Shown here: positions 1 through 7,868 of the stretch, one piece after another
How the letters are laid out: each line of letters begins with the position of its first letter
Numbering within the stretch: the stretch's first letter is position 1
DNA from: Rhizobium sp. CC-YZS058
GTDB taxonomy: Bacteria; Pseudomonadota; Alphaproteobacteria; Rhizobiales; Rhizobiaceae
Assembly: GCF_034720595.1 (NCBI RefSeq)
Contig: NZ_JAYESJ010000003.1
Location: forward strand, 1-64,000
DNA length: 64,000 nt
Direction of reading: 5' to 3'
Position numbers and translations under genes: made by a program
Notes under the pieces: generated by a model
The model's input: only the letters and a program-made list of their open reading frames with translations
Database searches by the model: none
Told to the model about the DNA's origin: nothing

Positions 1-223
1 GGTCGGAGAGGGAACCCATGATCAGCAGCGAGACGAGCAGGGTTGCCGTATAAACTGCGAAGATGGCTGTGAGGGTCAACGGCGTGAAGCCGATCGCCTG
101 TTGCAGAAGCGGATAGAAGGGCGAGGGAGCGCTGGCGGCCGCCATCATGACCACCATACCCGCCAGAGTGAAGCGGAGGCCGGCGGTCGAATGGGCCGGC
201 GTGTTGGAAAGGACGTTGGGCAT
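1..223 (-). CDS. MFS transporter, N-terminal part (runs off left edge)
   Basis: The 74 residues present read as the start of a major facilitator protein: a short polar N-terminus, a first hydrophobic helix (around FTLAGMVVMMAAASAPSPFY), a loop, and a second helix ending in LLIMGSLSD, which is the start of the typical MFS loop 2-3 motif (GxLSDRxGRR). The start is the ATG at 223; no clear Shine-Dalgarno is visible. It diverges from the ArsR-like regulator at 299 and the two share a short control region holding a perfect palindrome. A drug or metabolite exporter controlled by its neighbour is the usual arrangement, but the substrate cannot be read from this fragment. Confidence 0.75.
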   Translation of the reverse strand, partial: MPNVLSNTPAHSTAGLRFTLAGMVVMMAAASAPSPFYPLLQQAIGFTPLTLTAIFAVYTATLLVSLLIMGSLSD

Positions 224-235
224 GGGGGCTCGATT

Positions 236-253
236 GTTCGAAATTTTTCGAAC
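236..253. promoter_or_regulatory. 18-bp palindrome, candidate operator for the divergent MFS/ArsR-like pair
   Basis: The sequence GTTCGAAA-TT-TTTCGAAC is a perfect inverted repeat with 8-bp arms and a 2-bp centre. It lies 12 bp upstream of the MFS start and 45 bp upstream of the ArsR-like start. Symmetry and position fit a dimeric winged-helix repressor site controlling both directions. Binding is inferred. Confidence 0.6.
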
Positions 254-298
254 GCAAATCTACTGGCAGTCCCCAGACGGTTCAACTAGAATCGAACC

Positions 299-664
299 AT
301 GATCATCGATGAAGCGCCTGCCACCTCTCTCGACCTGCCCCATCCTGACGCCAGCGCGTTGAAGCTGACGCAGGTTCTGTTCGCACTCAGTGATGAAGAG
401 CGCCTGGCGATCGTTCGCCAGCTTGCGGAAGGGCCGCTCGACATGGCGCGGTGTCACCTCTCGGATGCCTCGATCCCGAAGTCGACGAAATCGCATATGA
501 TGAAGGTGCTGCGCGAGGCGGGAATCATTCGCAACGAACCCTGCGGCCGCGGCCGTCGCCTGTCGCTGCGCGTGGACGATCTCGAGGCGCGCTTTCCTGG
601 GTTGCTTGCTTCCGTGCTCGCTGCAGTCCCAGAGGCCGACGGCGCAGCCTCTCCGCTCGGTTAG
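299..664 (+). CDS. ArsR-like winged-helix transcriptional regulator
   Basis: This 121-residue protein has the ArsR/HTH_20 layout: a helix with LSDEERLAIVRQL, a helix-turn-helix near residues 45-75 (SIPKSTKSHMMKVLREAGII), and a basic wing (CGRGRRLSLRV). No cysteine pair typical of metal sensing is obvious, so the ligand is probably organic. It diverges from an MFS transporter, with a palindrome between them, a standard repressor-exporter pairing. It ends convergently with the HxlR gene, 68 bp away. The family call is firm; the effector is unknown. Confidence 0.8.
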   Translation: MIIDEAPATSLDLPHPDASALKLTQVLFALSDEERLAIVRQLAEGPLDMARCHLSDASIPKSTKSHMMKVLREAGIIRNEPCGRGRRLSLRVDDLEARFPGLLASVLAAVPEADGAASPLG

Positions 665-732
665 GCCGTTCGCGGGCTACGCCAGATTGGGTTTCGCATG
701 AGAAGACAACCTTTCGTTTCGCTCTTATGCGC

Positions 733-1089
733 TTACCGACGTTCGCGAAACGCAGCTTGAGCAGCGCGCACCTCATCGCGGTGGTCCTCCGTCCATTGGA
801 GGATGGCGCGCAAATGCGGCTCCAGCGAACGACCAAGGGACGAGATCTCGTACACCACCGCCACAGGCGCCGTGCTGACGACGGAGCGGATGATGAAGCC
901 ACTTGCCTCTAGCCGGCGGAGGCATTGGGTCAGAGCCTTCTGCGTCACCCCGCTATTGGCGCGCCGAAGCGCATTGAAGCGCATTGGGCCGCTGCAAAGG
1001 CAGTCGAGCACCAGCAGCGACCATTTTGATGTGATCTCATCCAGCACTGCACGGTTGAGTTCCAGGCCCTCTCGGGATGAGGACGTCAT
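733..1089 (-). CDS. HxlR-family transcriptional regulator
   Basis: This is a 118-residue HxlR protein from the ATG at 1089; the frame also opens 54 bp further upstream at 1143. Recognisable HxlR features are the helix TSKWSLLVLDCLCSGPMRF, the recognition helix in GVTQKALTQCLRRLEASGFI, the wing (SVVSTAPVAVVYEISSLGRSL) and the C-terminal helix with LQWTEDHRDEV. HxlR regulators typically sense quinones, aldehydes or other electrophiles and control an adjacent oxidoreductase. That is the arrangement here, since an NmrA-type protein diverges at 1190. It probably represses both genes. Confidence 0.85.
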   Translation of the reverse strand: MTSSSREGLELNRAVLDEITSKWSLLVLDCLCSGPMRFNALRRANSGVTQKALTQCLRRLEASGFIIRSVVSTAPVAVVYEISSLGRSLEPHLRAILQWTEDHRDEVRAAQAAFRERR

Positions 1090-1143
1090 GGCTCGGGATC
1101 CTTCAAGCAACCTGGTAGCAAACAGGTGCGTAATTGCATTCAC

Positions 1144-1158
1144 GTATCATATGTATAC
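1144..1158. promoter_or_regulatory. AT-rich dyad GTAT-N7-ATAC between hxlR-type and nmrA-type genes
   Basis: The 15-bp element GTATCATATGTATAC has symmetric GTAT/ATAC ends and a CATATG core. It sits 32 bp before the NmrA-type start and 55 bp before the HxlR start. Its place in the divergent promoter region suggests an HxlR operator, but the arms are only 4 bp. Confidence 0.35.
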
Positions 1159-1189
1159 CTAAGCAGTCTGCAGCAAAAAGGAGGCAGGC

Positions 1190-2152
1190 ATGTCAGAGCG
1201 CGTTGTACGCAAAGCCGGCGGACCCGAGGGTAGTGAAACGGGGAAGACCATCCTGGTTTTCGGGGCCACCGGCCAGCAGGGCGGAGCAGTCGCGAAGGCG
1301 TTGATCGCGCGGGGATGGGCTGTCAGCGCGCTCGTGCGCGCGCCCGACCATCCCAAGGCACAGTCGCTGTCGCGGCTGGGCATAACACTCTTTGTCGGCG
1401 ATTTTTCTGACCCCGGCTCACTCGCCAGCGCAATGAACGGCGTCTATGGCGTCTTTAGCGTCCAGCCGAGTTCCGGCCAGGGCGCTGTCTATAGCATGAC
1501 GGATGAGCAGGAGATGTTGTACGGGAAGAGGGTTGCCGACATCGCCAATCAGAAAGGTGTCCGTCACTTCGTCTACACCTCTGTCAATGCGGCCGGGCCG
1601 GAGAAAACCGGCATGGGCCACTTCGACAGCAAGTCGGAGATCGAGGCACATCTCCGCAGCCTGCCCCTGACAAATACGATCATCCGCCCGTCCGGCTTCA
1701 TGGAATTGTTGATGCTGCCCGGCATGGGGCTTGATAAGGGGAAATTTCTTTCTTTCGTGCGGCACGATCAGACGGCGCAGGTCATTGCCGTCGAGGATAT
1801 TGGCAGGATCGTCGCCGCCATTTTTTCTGATCCCGCGCGCTACGGAGGGCGCACCCTGGAGATCGCCGGTGACGAGATCACCGGTCGTCGTCTCGAAGCG
1901 AGCCTCAGCCGCGCCTCCGGCCGGCCGATCACCTTCAGTCGCTTCCCCGACGGCCTTCTGCGCGAGAATGCGTTTCTCGGACGTCTCGCCGACCTTTTTG
2001 ATGACGGGCGGCTGGCTGGTAACGCCGATCTAGAAGCGCTACGCCGCGAATTCGGGCCGTTGCTCAGCTTCGATGATTGGCTGGCCGGACCCGGGCGCCC
2101 GCTCCTCGAGAAAGCGTTAACAACACCCAGTACGCCTCTGGCGCTGCGATAG
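1190..2152 (+). CDS. NmrA-family NAD(P)-binding oxidoreductase (atypical SDR)
   Basis: The 320-residue protein has the atypical short-chain-dehydrogenase Rossmann motif VFGATGQQGG near residues 22-31. It is followed by a conserved ALVRAP region, where the arginine suggests NADPH preference, then VGDFSDPGSLASAM and the HFVYTSVNAAG strand typical of NmrA/HSCARG proteins. The usual catalytic Tyr-Lys pair is not evident, so it may be a redox sensor or quinone-reductase-like enzyme rather than a classical SDR. The start is supported by AAGGAGG 7 bp upstream. It diverges from an HxlR regulator, fitting an electrophile or quinone response pair. Confidence 0.85.
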   Translation: MSERVVRKAGGPEGSETGKTILVFGATGQQGGAVAKALIARGWAVSALVRAPDHPKAQSLSRLGITLFVGDFSDPGSLASAMNGVYGVFSVQPSSGQGAVYSMTDEQEMLYGKRVADIANQKGVRHFVYTSVNAAGPEKTGMGHFDSKSEIEAHLRSLPLTNTIIRPSGFMELLMLPGMGLDKGKFLSFVRHDQTAQVIAVEDIGRIVAAIFSDPARYGGRTLEIAGDEITGRRLEASLSRASGRPITFSRFPDGLLRENAFLGRLADLFDDGRLAGNADLEALRREFGPLLSFDDWLAGPGRPLLEKALTTPSTPLALR

Positions 2153-2772
2153 CGTCGTCCGTCGACAGCACATTTTGGCTGCTGTTCTTGCCGTCCCCGG
2201 GACGGCCCGGGCGGAGGACGAACCGCGAGAGAAATCAGCTTCAGATGACATTAACTGGAAGACCCGGCATCAGCACTTTGACGATGTCAGGCGAGGCCAG
2301 TGTATGCGTTGACACTGCATCTGACGTGGCAAGACCGATGTCGGATCCCTCAATCGAAGTCGTTGCTTCATCATGGAGTTCTTTCAGGGTATCCGGGCAC
2401 CTCCGCAGGCTACGGGCCAATTCAGGACCGAGGACGGGTGATCTGCGACGGCTGGTCATGTCTTGATGGGCCGCGAAGCGCCTGGGAACTGCATTCATGC
2501 AAAGGCTGGTGCTGGACGCTACTTATCAGCATCCGGACATGATTCCCGAATGAGACGGGCGACAGGGTTCTTTCGCGCTGGGTCACGCGCGGGCGCAACG
2601 GCAGCACGTTCGAGCTGCCATCGACCGGCGAAGCAACCGAGGCATTCGAAGTCTTTCAGACGCTCCAAGAGGCGGGCGTGTAGGCACGCGGCGCGAATCG
2701 GGCCGTGGTCGCTTTGCCGTTCTGAAACTCTGGACGCTGAAATCTCGTACTCGTCCCCGTAATGGAGACGGC
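2153..2772. other. 620-bp stretch with no supported gene; possible remnants
   Basis: No open frame here has a convincing start, ribosome site and protein-like composition together. One short plus-strand frame (about 2546-2683) ends in a protein-like tail, GSTFELPSTGEATEAFEVFQ, but it is closed by a stop just upstream and has no start codon, so it may be the end of a decayed gene. A minus-strand frame at 2241-2498 is similarly unsupported. I see no RNA gene or repeat. Confidence 0.4.
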
Positions 2773-3093
2773 ATGAGAATTTCAAGAACCGATTGGCTGG
2801 CATCCGCTGCCTCAAACCGCAGTCCTCGGCACATGCAGAGCCTCTGCTACCTCATCGCAAACGGTGCGGGCTTCAGCGCAAAAGAGCGATATCTCGCTGA
2901 GCGACTGCTGAGAAAAATGGATGGTGTCGTGCAGGAGGCCATTGCAGAAAGGGACCTGTTGCAAGCCATCATTCAGCGATTCATGCAGCTGGAGACGCAG
3001 GTAAGGAAGCGGCTCGATCTGCGCTCTCACCAAACTGGTCCTCAGCCAGCTGATCTTTCACGGCCAGCCGAGAGCCATTCTTCCAGCACGTGA
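2773..3093 (+). CDS. Small hypothetical protein
   Basis: This is a possible 106-residue protein. A GGAGAC element lies 4-5 bp before the ATG. Residues 35-80 (KERYLAERLLRKMDGVVQEA and following) are strongly helical and charged, like a real protein. The last 20 residues are low quality and overlap the convergent 3' end of the EAL gene by 52 bp. I do not recognise a family. It could also be a remnant. Confidence 0.4.
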   Translation: MRISRTDWLASAASNRSPRHMQSLCYLIANGAGFSAKERYLAERLLRKMDGVVQEAIAERDLLQAIIQRFMQLETQVRKRLDLRSHQTGPQPADLSRPAESHSSST

Positions 3094-4832
3094 GCTCTGA
3101 CGGGGCGCGACATGAAAAATCCTTGCGCCTCGTTGCATCCCCACAGGCGCAACATGTCATAAGTCACTTGTGTCTCGATGCCCTCCGCCACCACCCTGTA
3201 GTGCAAATCGTGCCCCATCGACAGGATCGAGCGGACAAGGGTCCTGTCACGCTCTGACGTTTCCAGGCTACGGATAAAGGCCCTATCGATCTTGAGAACA
3301 GACGCCGGGAGGGACTGCAGGTACGAGAGGTTGCTGTAGCCGCTGCCAAAGTCGTCAATCGCGATGACGATGCCTGCGTCTCGCAATGCGTTAAGCTGTT
3401 CGACGACCCGCGCAGCGTTCCGAGCTACAGCGCTTTCCGTGAATTCGAACTCCAGCTGACTCGGCTTGGCGTAAGAGGCGCGAATGATGGCCAGTGCCCG
3501 TTGAGCGAAATCATGTTCATCAAGGTTGCGGGCTGATATGTTTAGAGAGACCTTCAAGCTGATGCCCCGGGCTTCCCAGGCCACTGCCTGCATTGCCGCC
3601 GCACGGATCACCCATTCGGTCAGCGGCCGTACGAGTGCGGTCTCTTCGACTGCCGGAATGAAATCGAATGGTGGGATCGGGCCAAGAACTGGATGCGTCC
3701 ACCTCAGCAACGCTTCGGCGCCGATACACGCTCCAGATACGAGATCGATCCGTGGTTGGTAATGCAGGGATAGCTGCTCTGGATTGTCCAGGGCGGCCTT
3801 GAAGTCATTGATCAGCGTGAAGCTACGGGCGTGCTCATCGTCGCGTCTTGCGGAGTAATCGATCTCCTCACCGTCCGAGGCGATCGAGTCTTCGAGTGCG
3901 TTGAACAGTCGGCGCAACACGTCCTGAGGCGCAACCCGCCCCGAGGTAAAGCTGTAGCGGCCGAGTGACGGCTTTGGCAGCACGGGTATCCCGTTGCATT
4001 CGATCGGGAGCTCGAGCAGGCTCAAAATATCAGACGTTAGCTTGGGGATGTCCCCTCCGAAGTTGGAGGACAGCAGCAGCACGCATCGGGTAGGTGCCAC
4101 CTGGTACAGTGTTGCTGAGTTGCCAACCAGTGACCGCAGTTGCGCCACCGCTCCCTGCATAAGAGCATTTGTGAAAGAGGCCCCAAGAACACGCTGCCCA
4201 TGACCGGTCTGGTCCTGCGATGCAATTTCCAGCAAGAAGGCAGAGATTGCCTCATCCGCTTCGCGCGATGCCAGTTCCTCAAGGTGCTCTAGAAGCGCAT
4301 ACTGATTGGCAAGGCCTGTATTCGCGTCGACCCTTCCGATCGTGTTCTGGAGTTCGACTTGCGCCATGACCATGCCGGCCAGATCACGCAGCACCTGCCG
4401 GTCCGCGTCATCCAGTTCGCGCACCTTATCATCGACCACGCAAAGGGTGCCGAGCCCATGGCCCTGTTTTGTAAACAGTGGCGCACCGGCGTAGAACCGG
4501 ATACCGGCGTTCACCAAAGGGCTGTCGATGAAACGCGGATCGGCTGACAGGTCCGATACGACGAAGACATCATTTCCTTCGATCGCATAAGAGCAGGGGG
4601 CTTGCTCGCGCGGGATCTCGGTGATGTCGACGCCGACCTTCGACTTGAACCACTGACGGTCCTGATCGGTCAAAGATATCGTCGATACGGGAGCGTTGAA
4701 GAGACGGCTGGCCAAGCGGGTCAGCCGGTCGAAGTTCTCGCTAGGCGATGTGTCGAGGAGGTTCAGGTTCCGTAGAGCGTTCAGCCGAGCCTGCTCATTG
4801 TGTGCGAAATCTACGACAAACCCGTCCATCAT
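3042..4832 (-). CDS. GAF - degenerate GGDEF - EAL protein, probable c-di-GMP phosphodiesterase
   Basis: In this 596-residue protein, residues 20-165 form a GAF sensor (RLNALRNLNLLDTSPSENFD, then CSYAIEGNDVFVVSDLSADP). A GGDEF-like domain follows in which the signature is lost (PTRCVLLLSSNF replaces the GGDEF loop). A complete EAL domain ends the protein. EAL catalytic positions are present: GAEALLRW, the Asn in SLNISARN, the Glu in EFEFTES, DDFGSGYS, LKIDRAF and VAEGIET. It therefore should hydrolyse c-di-GMP and should not make it. No membrane segment is seen, so it is probably cytosolic. The start at 4832 has AAGGA 8 bp upstream; an ATG at 4829 and a TTG at 4835 are alternatives. Confidence 0.9.
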   Translation of the reverse strand: MMDGFVVDFAHNEQARLNALRNLNLLDTSPSENFDRLTRLASRLFNAPVSTISLTDQDRQWFKSKVGVDITEIPREQAPCSYAIEGNDVFVVSDLSADPRFIDSPLVNAGIRFYAGAPLFTKQGHGLGTLCVVDDKVRELDDADRQVLRDLAGMVMAQVELQNTIGRVDANTGLANQYALLEHLEELASREADEAISAFLLEIASQDQTGHGQRVLGASFTNALMQGAVAQLRSLVGNSATLYQVAPTRCVLLLSSNFGGDIPKLTSDILSLLELPIECNGIPVLPKPSLGRYSFTSGRVAPQDVLRRLFNALEDSIASDGEEIDYSARRDDEHARSFTLINDFKAALDNPEQLSLHYQPRIDLVSGACIGAEALLRWTHPVLGPIPPFDFIPAVEETALVRPLTEWVIRAAAMQAVAWEARGISLKVSLNISARNLDEHDFAQRALAIIRASYAKPSQLEFEFTESAVARNAARVVEQLNALRDAGIVIAIDDFGSGYSNLSYLQSLPASVLKIDRAFIRSLETSERDRTLVRSILSMGHDLHYRVVAEGIETQVTYDMLRLWGCNEAQGFFMSRPVRAHVLEEWLSAGRERSAG

Positions 4833-5306
4833 CAAAACATCCTTCTTGTACGACCTCTTGTCGCAAGCGATGCGTTAAGGCGGAGTATGCCGTCCGGCAC
4901 GGCTTGCGGCGTGGTTAACACGCTGCTCTGCCGCACTCTTGGCCATTTGACGGGTATCAGAGGGTGACATCCGGGAACGTCTCGGCTGATCTATTCCTAC
5001 GGTACTGGGGCTCGCCGCGACACCCGCGCCCTTAAAGAGGCGGTTCGCAGTCACACACGCAATTATAGTCCAAGCAATGCTCGTCTTTTCGTAGTCTGTT
5101 ATGGACCATCTAACGTACGAGACAAGGTTTCTTTCTAGTTTCCGAGTACACCGGAACGCGTCGTGCTACTTCACGCCCGCTTTGATTGCGTTTAAATCCG
5201 TGGGGTCTAGACGAGGGCTCAAAAATTCCCGTCGAGGGGGCATGTCAGTTTCCATCCCGGCGCACCGAAAAAATCATTCACAGTATCAGCAAATTCCGGA
5301 CCAAAC
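4833..5306. other. 470-bp intergenic region between EAL gene and sugar locus
   Basis: This holds the 5' flank of the EAL gene and the 3' flank of the sugar-binding paralogue. No credible coding frame, RNA gene or strong terminator hairpin was found. Confidence 0.4.
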
Positions 5307-6311
5307 TCAGCGGAGCAGGTTCTGCTGCCTTAAAACTTCCCGGGGTGCTGGAGACCTCCAGATCGTCTGGAAACATTCCACAACATTGGACGCCGTGACC
5401 GAGACGCCGGGCAGGGCAACCCAGGCTGGCGTCAGGCGATTGAGAAGGGCGGTGACCGTTGTTAAGGCGGCCGTCTGTCCCTGCCGGAACGGCTGCTGGG
5501 CCGCGATGGTCACGACGGGGCCGCCGCCCGACAGGCTGATAGCTGCTTCCTTGCCGAGATCTACCGTGCCAATCGAAACGGACAGACCTTTGGAGGCCAA
5601 GGCCGCAGCTGCCGCGATTGCGGGCGTATCCCAAACCACGAACAGGCCTTTTAGGCCCGGGTGCTTTTTCGCCAGCGCCGCGGCCGTCGTGCCAGCAAGG
5701 GCAAGAGCAGGGAAGCGGGCGACGTGCAGTCGATGGCGAGGACGGTTGATCCGCATCCATTTGACGAAGGCGATCTCGCGCTCGTTGGTCGCGAAGAAGT
5801 CCGAGTCGTAGCCGAGCACCCCCACATCGCCTTCCTCGCCGAGATGCGGCGCAAGACCTTCTGCCGCCATCTTGCCCAGGCCGAAATTGTCGGCGGAGAT
5901 CAAAGACACGTAGTCCTTGCCCGGCAGCAGGCCCGTCGGGACATTGTCGAGCAGCACGAGCTTGATCCCGGCCGCGGAAACGCGGGCATGGGCGGCAGCG
6001 ACTGTCGCATTGGCGACCGGCAGGGAAATGATCGCGTCCGGTGCTTCACGGATAAGCCGGTCCAGCGCCTCGATCTGAACCTCGGGCGTGAAGCCGCAAT
6101 CAACCACGTCGATGACCGCCACACCGCAATCGCCGAGCGTTCCCACGATGCCTGCCAGCTGTTGCTTCGCCCAGTCGCTTGCGAGCGTATGAAGTACGAT
6201 TGCAACGCGAAGGCCGGCAGCCCGTGCACGTGCCTTGTCCTCAGGCAAGAGCAGGACCCGTTCAGGGGCAGAGGCGCGTTCGCCGTGGGGTCCCAGGCCT
6301 TCAATCACCAT
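5307..6311 (-). CDS. RbsB-type sugar-binding protein paralogue without signal peptide
   Basis: The 334-residue protein has the periplasmic-binding-protein (Peripla_BP_4) fold. It aligns visibly with the secreted binding protein at 8735: both share blocks such as KLVLLDNVPTG versus KLVFMDNVPAG, SLISADNFG versus SVVSADNYG, and DFFATNERE versus DFFVTKQRY. Unlike that protein, its N-terminus (MVIEGLGPHGERASAPERV) has no hydrophobic segment, so it should stay in the cytoplasm. It starts 9 bp after the ROK gene, with GAGGTG overlapping the ROK stop, so the two are co-transcribed. It may sense the intracellular sugar or partner the ROK regulator. A secreted form that lost its signal is the alternative. 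Confidence 0.8.
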   Translation of the reverse strand: MVIEGLGPHGERASAPERVLLLPEDKARARAAGLRVAIVLHTLASDWAKQQLAGIVGTLGDCGVAVIDVVDCGFTPEVQIEALDRLIREAPDAIISLPVANATVAAAHARVSAAGIKLVLLDNVPTGLLPGKDYVSLISADNFGLGKMAAEGLAPHLGEEGDVGVLGYDSDFFATNEREIAFVKWMRINRPRHRLHVARFPALALAGTTAAALAKKHPGLKGLFVVWDTPAIAAAAALASKGLSVSIGTVDLGKEAAISLSGGGPVVTIAAQQPFRQGQTAALTTVTALLNRLTPAWVALPGVSVTASNVVECFQTIWRSPAPREVLRQQNLLR

Positions 6312-6320
6312 TGGCGCACC

Positions 6321-7676
6321 TCATGCTTTCGGAGGCGGCACGACTGCGGCGACGTCTGCAGCCTGCGTCTCCAATCGGCCGCGAAGGGCTTCGAACTGCG
6401 GATGCGCCTGCGGGCGCCCTGCCATGATCCAATCCCGTAGAACCGCGGGTGAAAACAGGCTTTCCACGGCCACGATGGCCGCGCCAACGAGACCGGAGGA
6501 GCTGCCCATCTGAGAGCGGATGATCTGCAGATCCCGGCTGACCAGCGGGTGGGACGCGCCGTAGATGGCTTCGCGGGCCGCCGCCAAAAGGATGTCGTTG
6601 CTCTGGGCGATCGATCCGGAGAGCACAATCAGTTCGGGATTCAGCATGTTTGCCAGCGTCGCGACGACCTGGCCAATCATGCGCCCGCTTTGCGAGAGGA
6701 TCTCGATCGCTGCGGCGTCGCCCATATGTGCAGCTTGCGCCACTTCGACGGCGGTGATCTCGCCGCCGCGCCGGACATGGTCCGACAAGATCGCGCTCAG
6801 ACCCCTGTCCGCCTGAGCGCGGCCTTCACGGATGATCGCTTCCGAGCCAGCCATCGTTTCCAGCGTCCCGTGCCGCTCGCCGTAGCTGACCGGCACGGAG
6901 CCGATCAGTCCGACCGCGCCCTGGGCACCCCGAAAGAGGACGCCATCGTTGACCAGTCCAGCACCGATCCGCTTGCCTACCTTGACGAACAGCATGGTCC
7001 GACGGCCGGAGCCTGCGCCGGAGTGAAATTCCCCCATCGTCATCGTCTCGACGCTCGACCGTAGCCAGATCGGAACATCGAAGGCGTCCACCAATTTTTC
7101 AACCAGGAGAAAACTCTCCCAACCCGGCAGAACCGGCGGCGTTTCATCCTGAAAGAAACTTCCGCCGCTTTCCGTCACCACCCCGGGTACAGAAATAGAA
7201 ATTCCCCAGAGTTCACCTGATCCCTGCTGCATGTCGAGAATCCAGCGGAAGAGGGTCGTCAGGCGATCGAGGAGAGCGGAGGCTGGCTGTGTCAAGTCGG
7301 CCGCCTCGTGGTGCTCCATCTTCAGATTACCACCGAGATCGGCAAGACCGACGCCGAGGGCCGTCTGGTCAAGTGTGGCGACGAGGATGCTGCCGCGACT
7401 GGCGGAGAACCGCACCAATCGCGGTGCGCGGCCGCCGGTCGCAGTTCCAAGCTCGCTTTCGTCCACGAACCCAAGATCCGTCAGCGTGCTTAGCCGGTCT
7501 GCCACGACAGCGCGCCCGAGTTCGCTCTGGCGCTCAAGCTCCTGACGGGTCGTGGCCCTCTCGGTTCGCACCAGGCTCAGGATTTCCACGAGGCTTGGCG
7601 CAGCCGTCTCTGCCGTGCGCGGCCGTCCTTTTCGGCGCGGTTGCACAGTGGCCTCATTCTTGGCCGTGGAAGGCAT
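6321..7676 (-). CDS. ROK-family transcriptional regulator
   Basis: In this 451-residue protein, residues 25-90 form a winged helix (TTRQELERQSELGRAVVADR, TDLGFVDE, then GGRAPRLVRF). The ROK sugar-kinase-like domain occupies the rest, with the phosphate-1-like segment ILVATLDQTALGVGLADLGG and GSGRRTMLFVKVGKRIGAGL. The zinc motif normally following in ROK proteins (CxCGxxGC type) is replaced by SVPVSYGERHGTLETMAG, so the conserved cysteines are absent. It diverges from the sugar catabolic and transport genes and probably represses them in the absence of the sugar. It is co-transcribed with the signal-less binding protein. Confidence 0.88.
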   Translation of the reverse strand: MPSTAKNEATVQPRRKGRPRTAETAAPSLVEILSLVRTERATTRQELERQSELGRAVVADRLSTLTDLGFVDESELGTATGGRAPRLVRFSASRGSILVATLDQTALGVGLADLGGNLKMEHHEAADLTQPASALLDRLTTLFRWILDMQQGSGELWGISISVPGVVTESGGSFFQDETPPVLPGWESFLLVEKLVDAFDVPIWLRSSVETMTMGEFHSGAGSGRRTMLFVKVGKRIGAGLVNDGVLFRGAQGAVGLIGSVPVSYGERHGTLETMAGSEAIIREGRAQADRGLSAILSDHVRRGGEITAVEVAQAAHMGDAAAIEILSQSGRMIGQVVATLANMLNPELIVLSGSIAQSNDILLAAAREAIYGASHPLVSRDLQIIRSQMGSSSGLVGAAIVAVESLFSPAVLRDWIMAGRPQAHPQFEALRGRLETQAADVAAVVPPPKA

Positions 7677-7798
7677 TTCCGATTCCTTTCAGCGCGAAGC
7701 AGGCGCTCAAACTCTTGATAATTCCGGCGCTTGCGGCGCGCAACCCAAAACTTCTGCATTAAATCAGCATAAGTACGGTGGTAAATGCATAAATATTG

Positions 7799-7822
7799 TT
7801 GACAAGCGCCTTATTTCGGCGC
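7799..7822. promoter_or_regulatory. Promoter/operator region with GCGCC-N7-GGCGC dyad
   Basis: A consensus -35 box TTGACA (7799-7804) is followed at once by the inverted repeat GCGCC-TTATTTC-GGCGC (7806-7822), 47 bp before the isomerase start. A dyad directly downstream of -35 in the divergent ROK/isomerase region is a natural ROK operator. The matching -10 is weak (CATTCA). A second, longer-spaced dyad TGCATT...AATGCA lies at 7755-7789. Confidence 0.45.
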
Positions 7823-7868
7823 ATTCAAGTCTCGCATTGGATGGAAATGTCTTTGGGAGGAGATGGCC

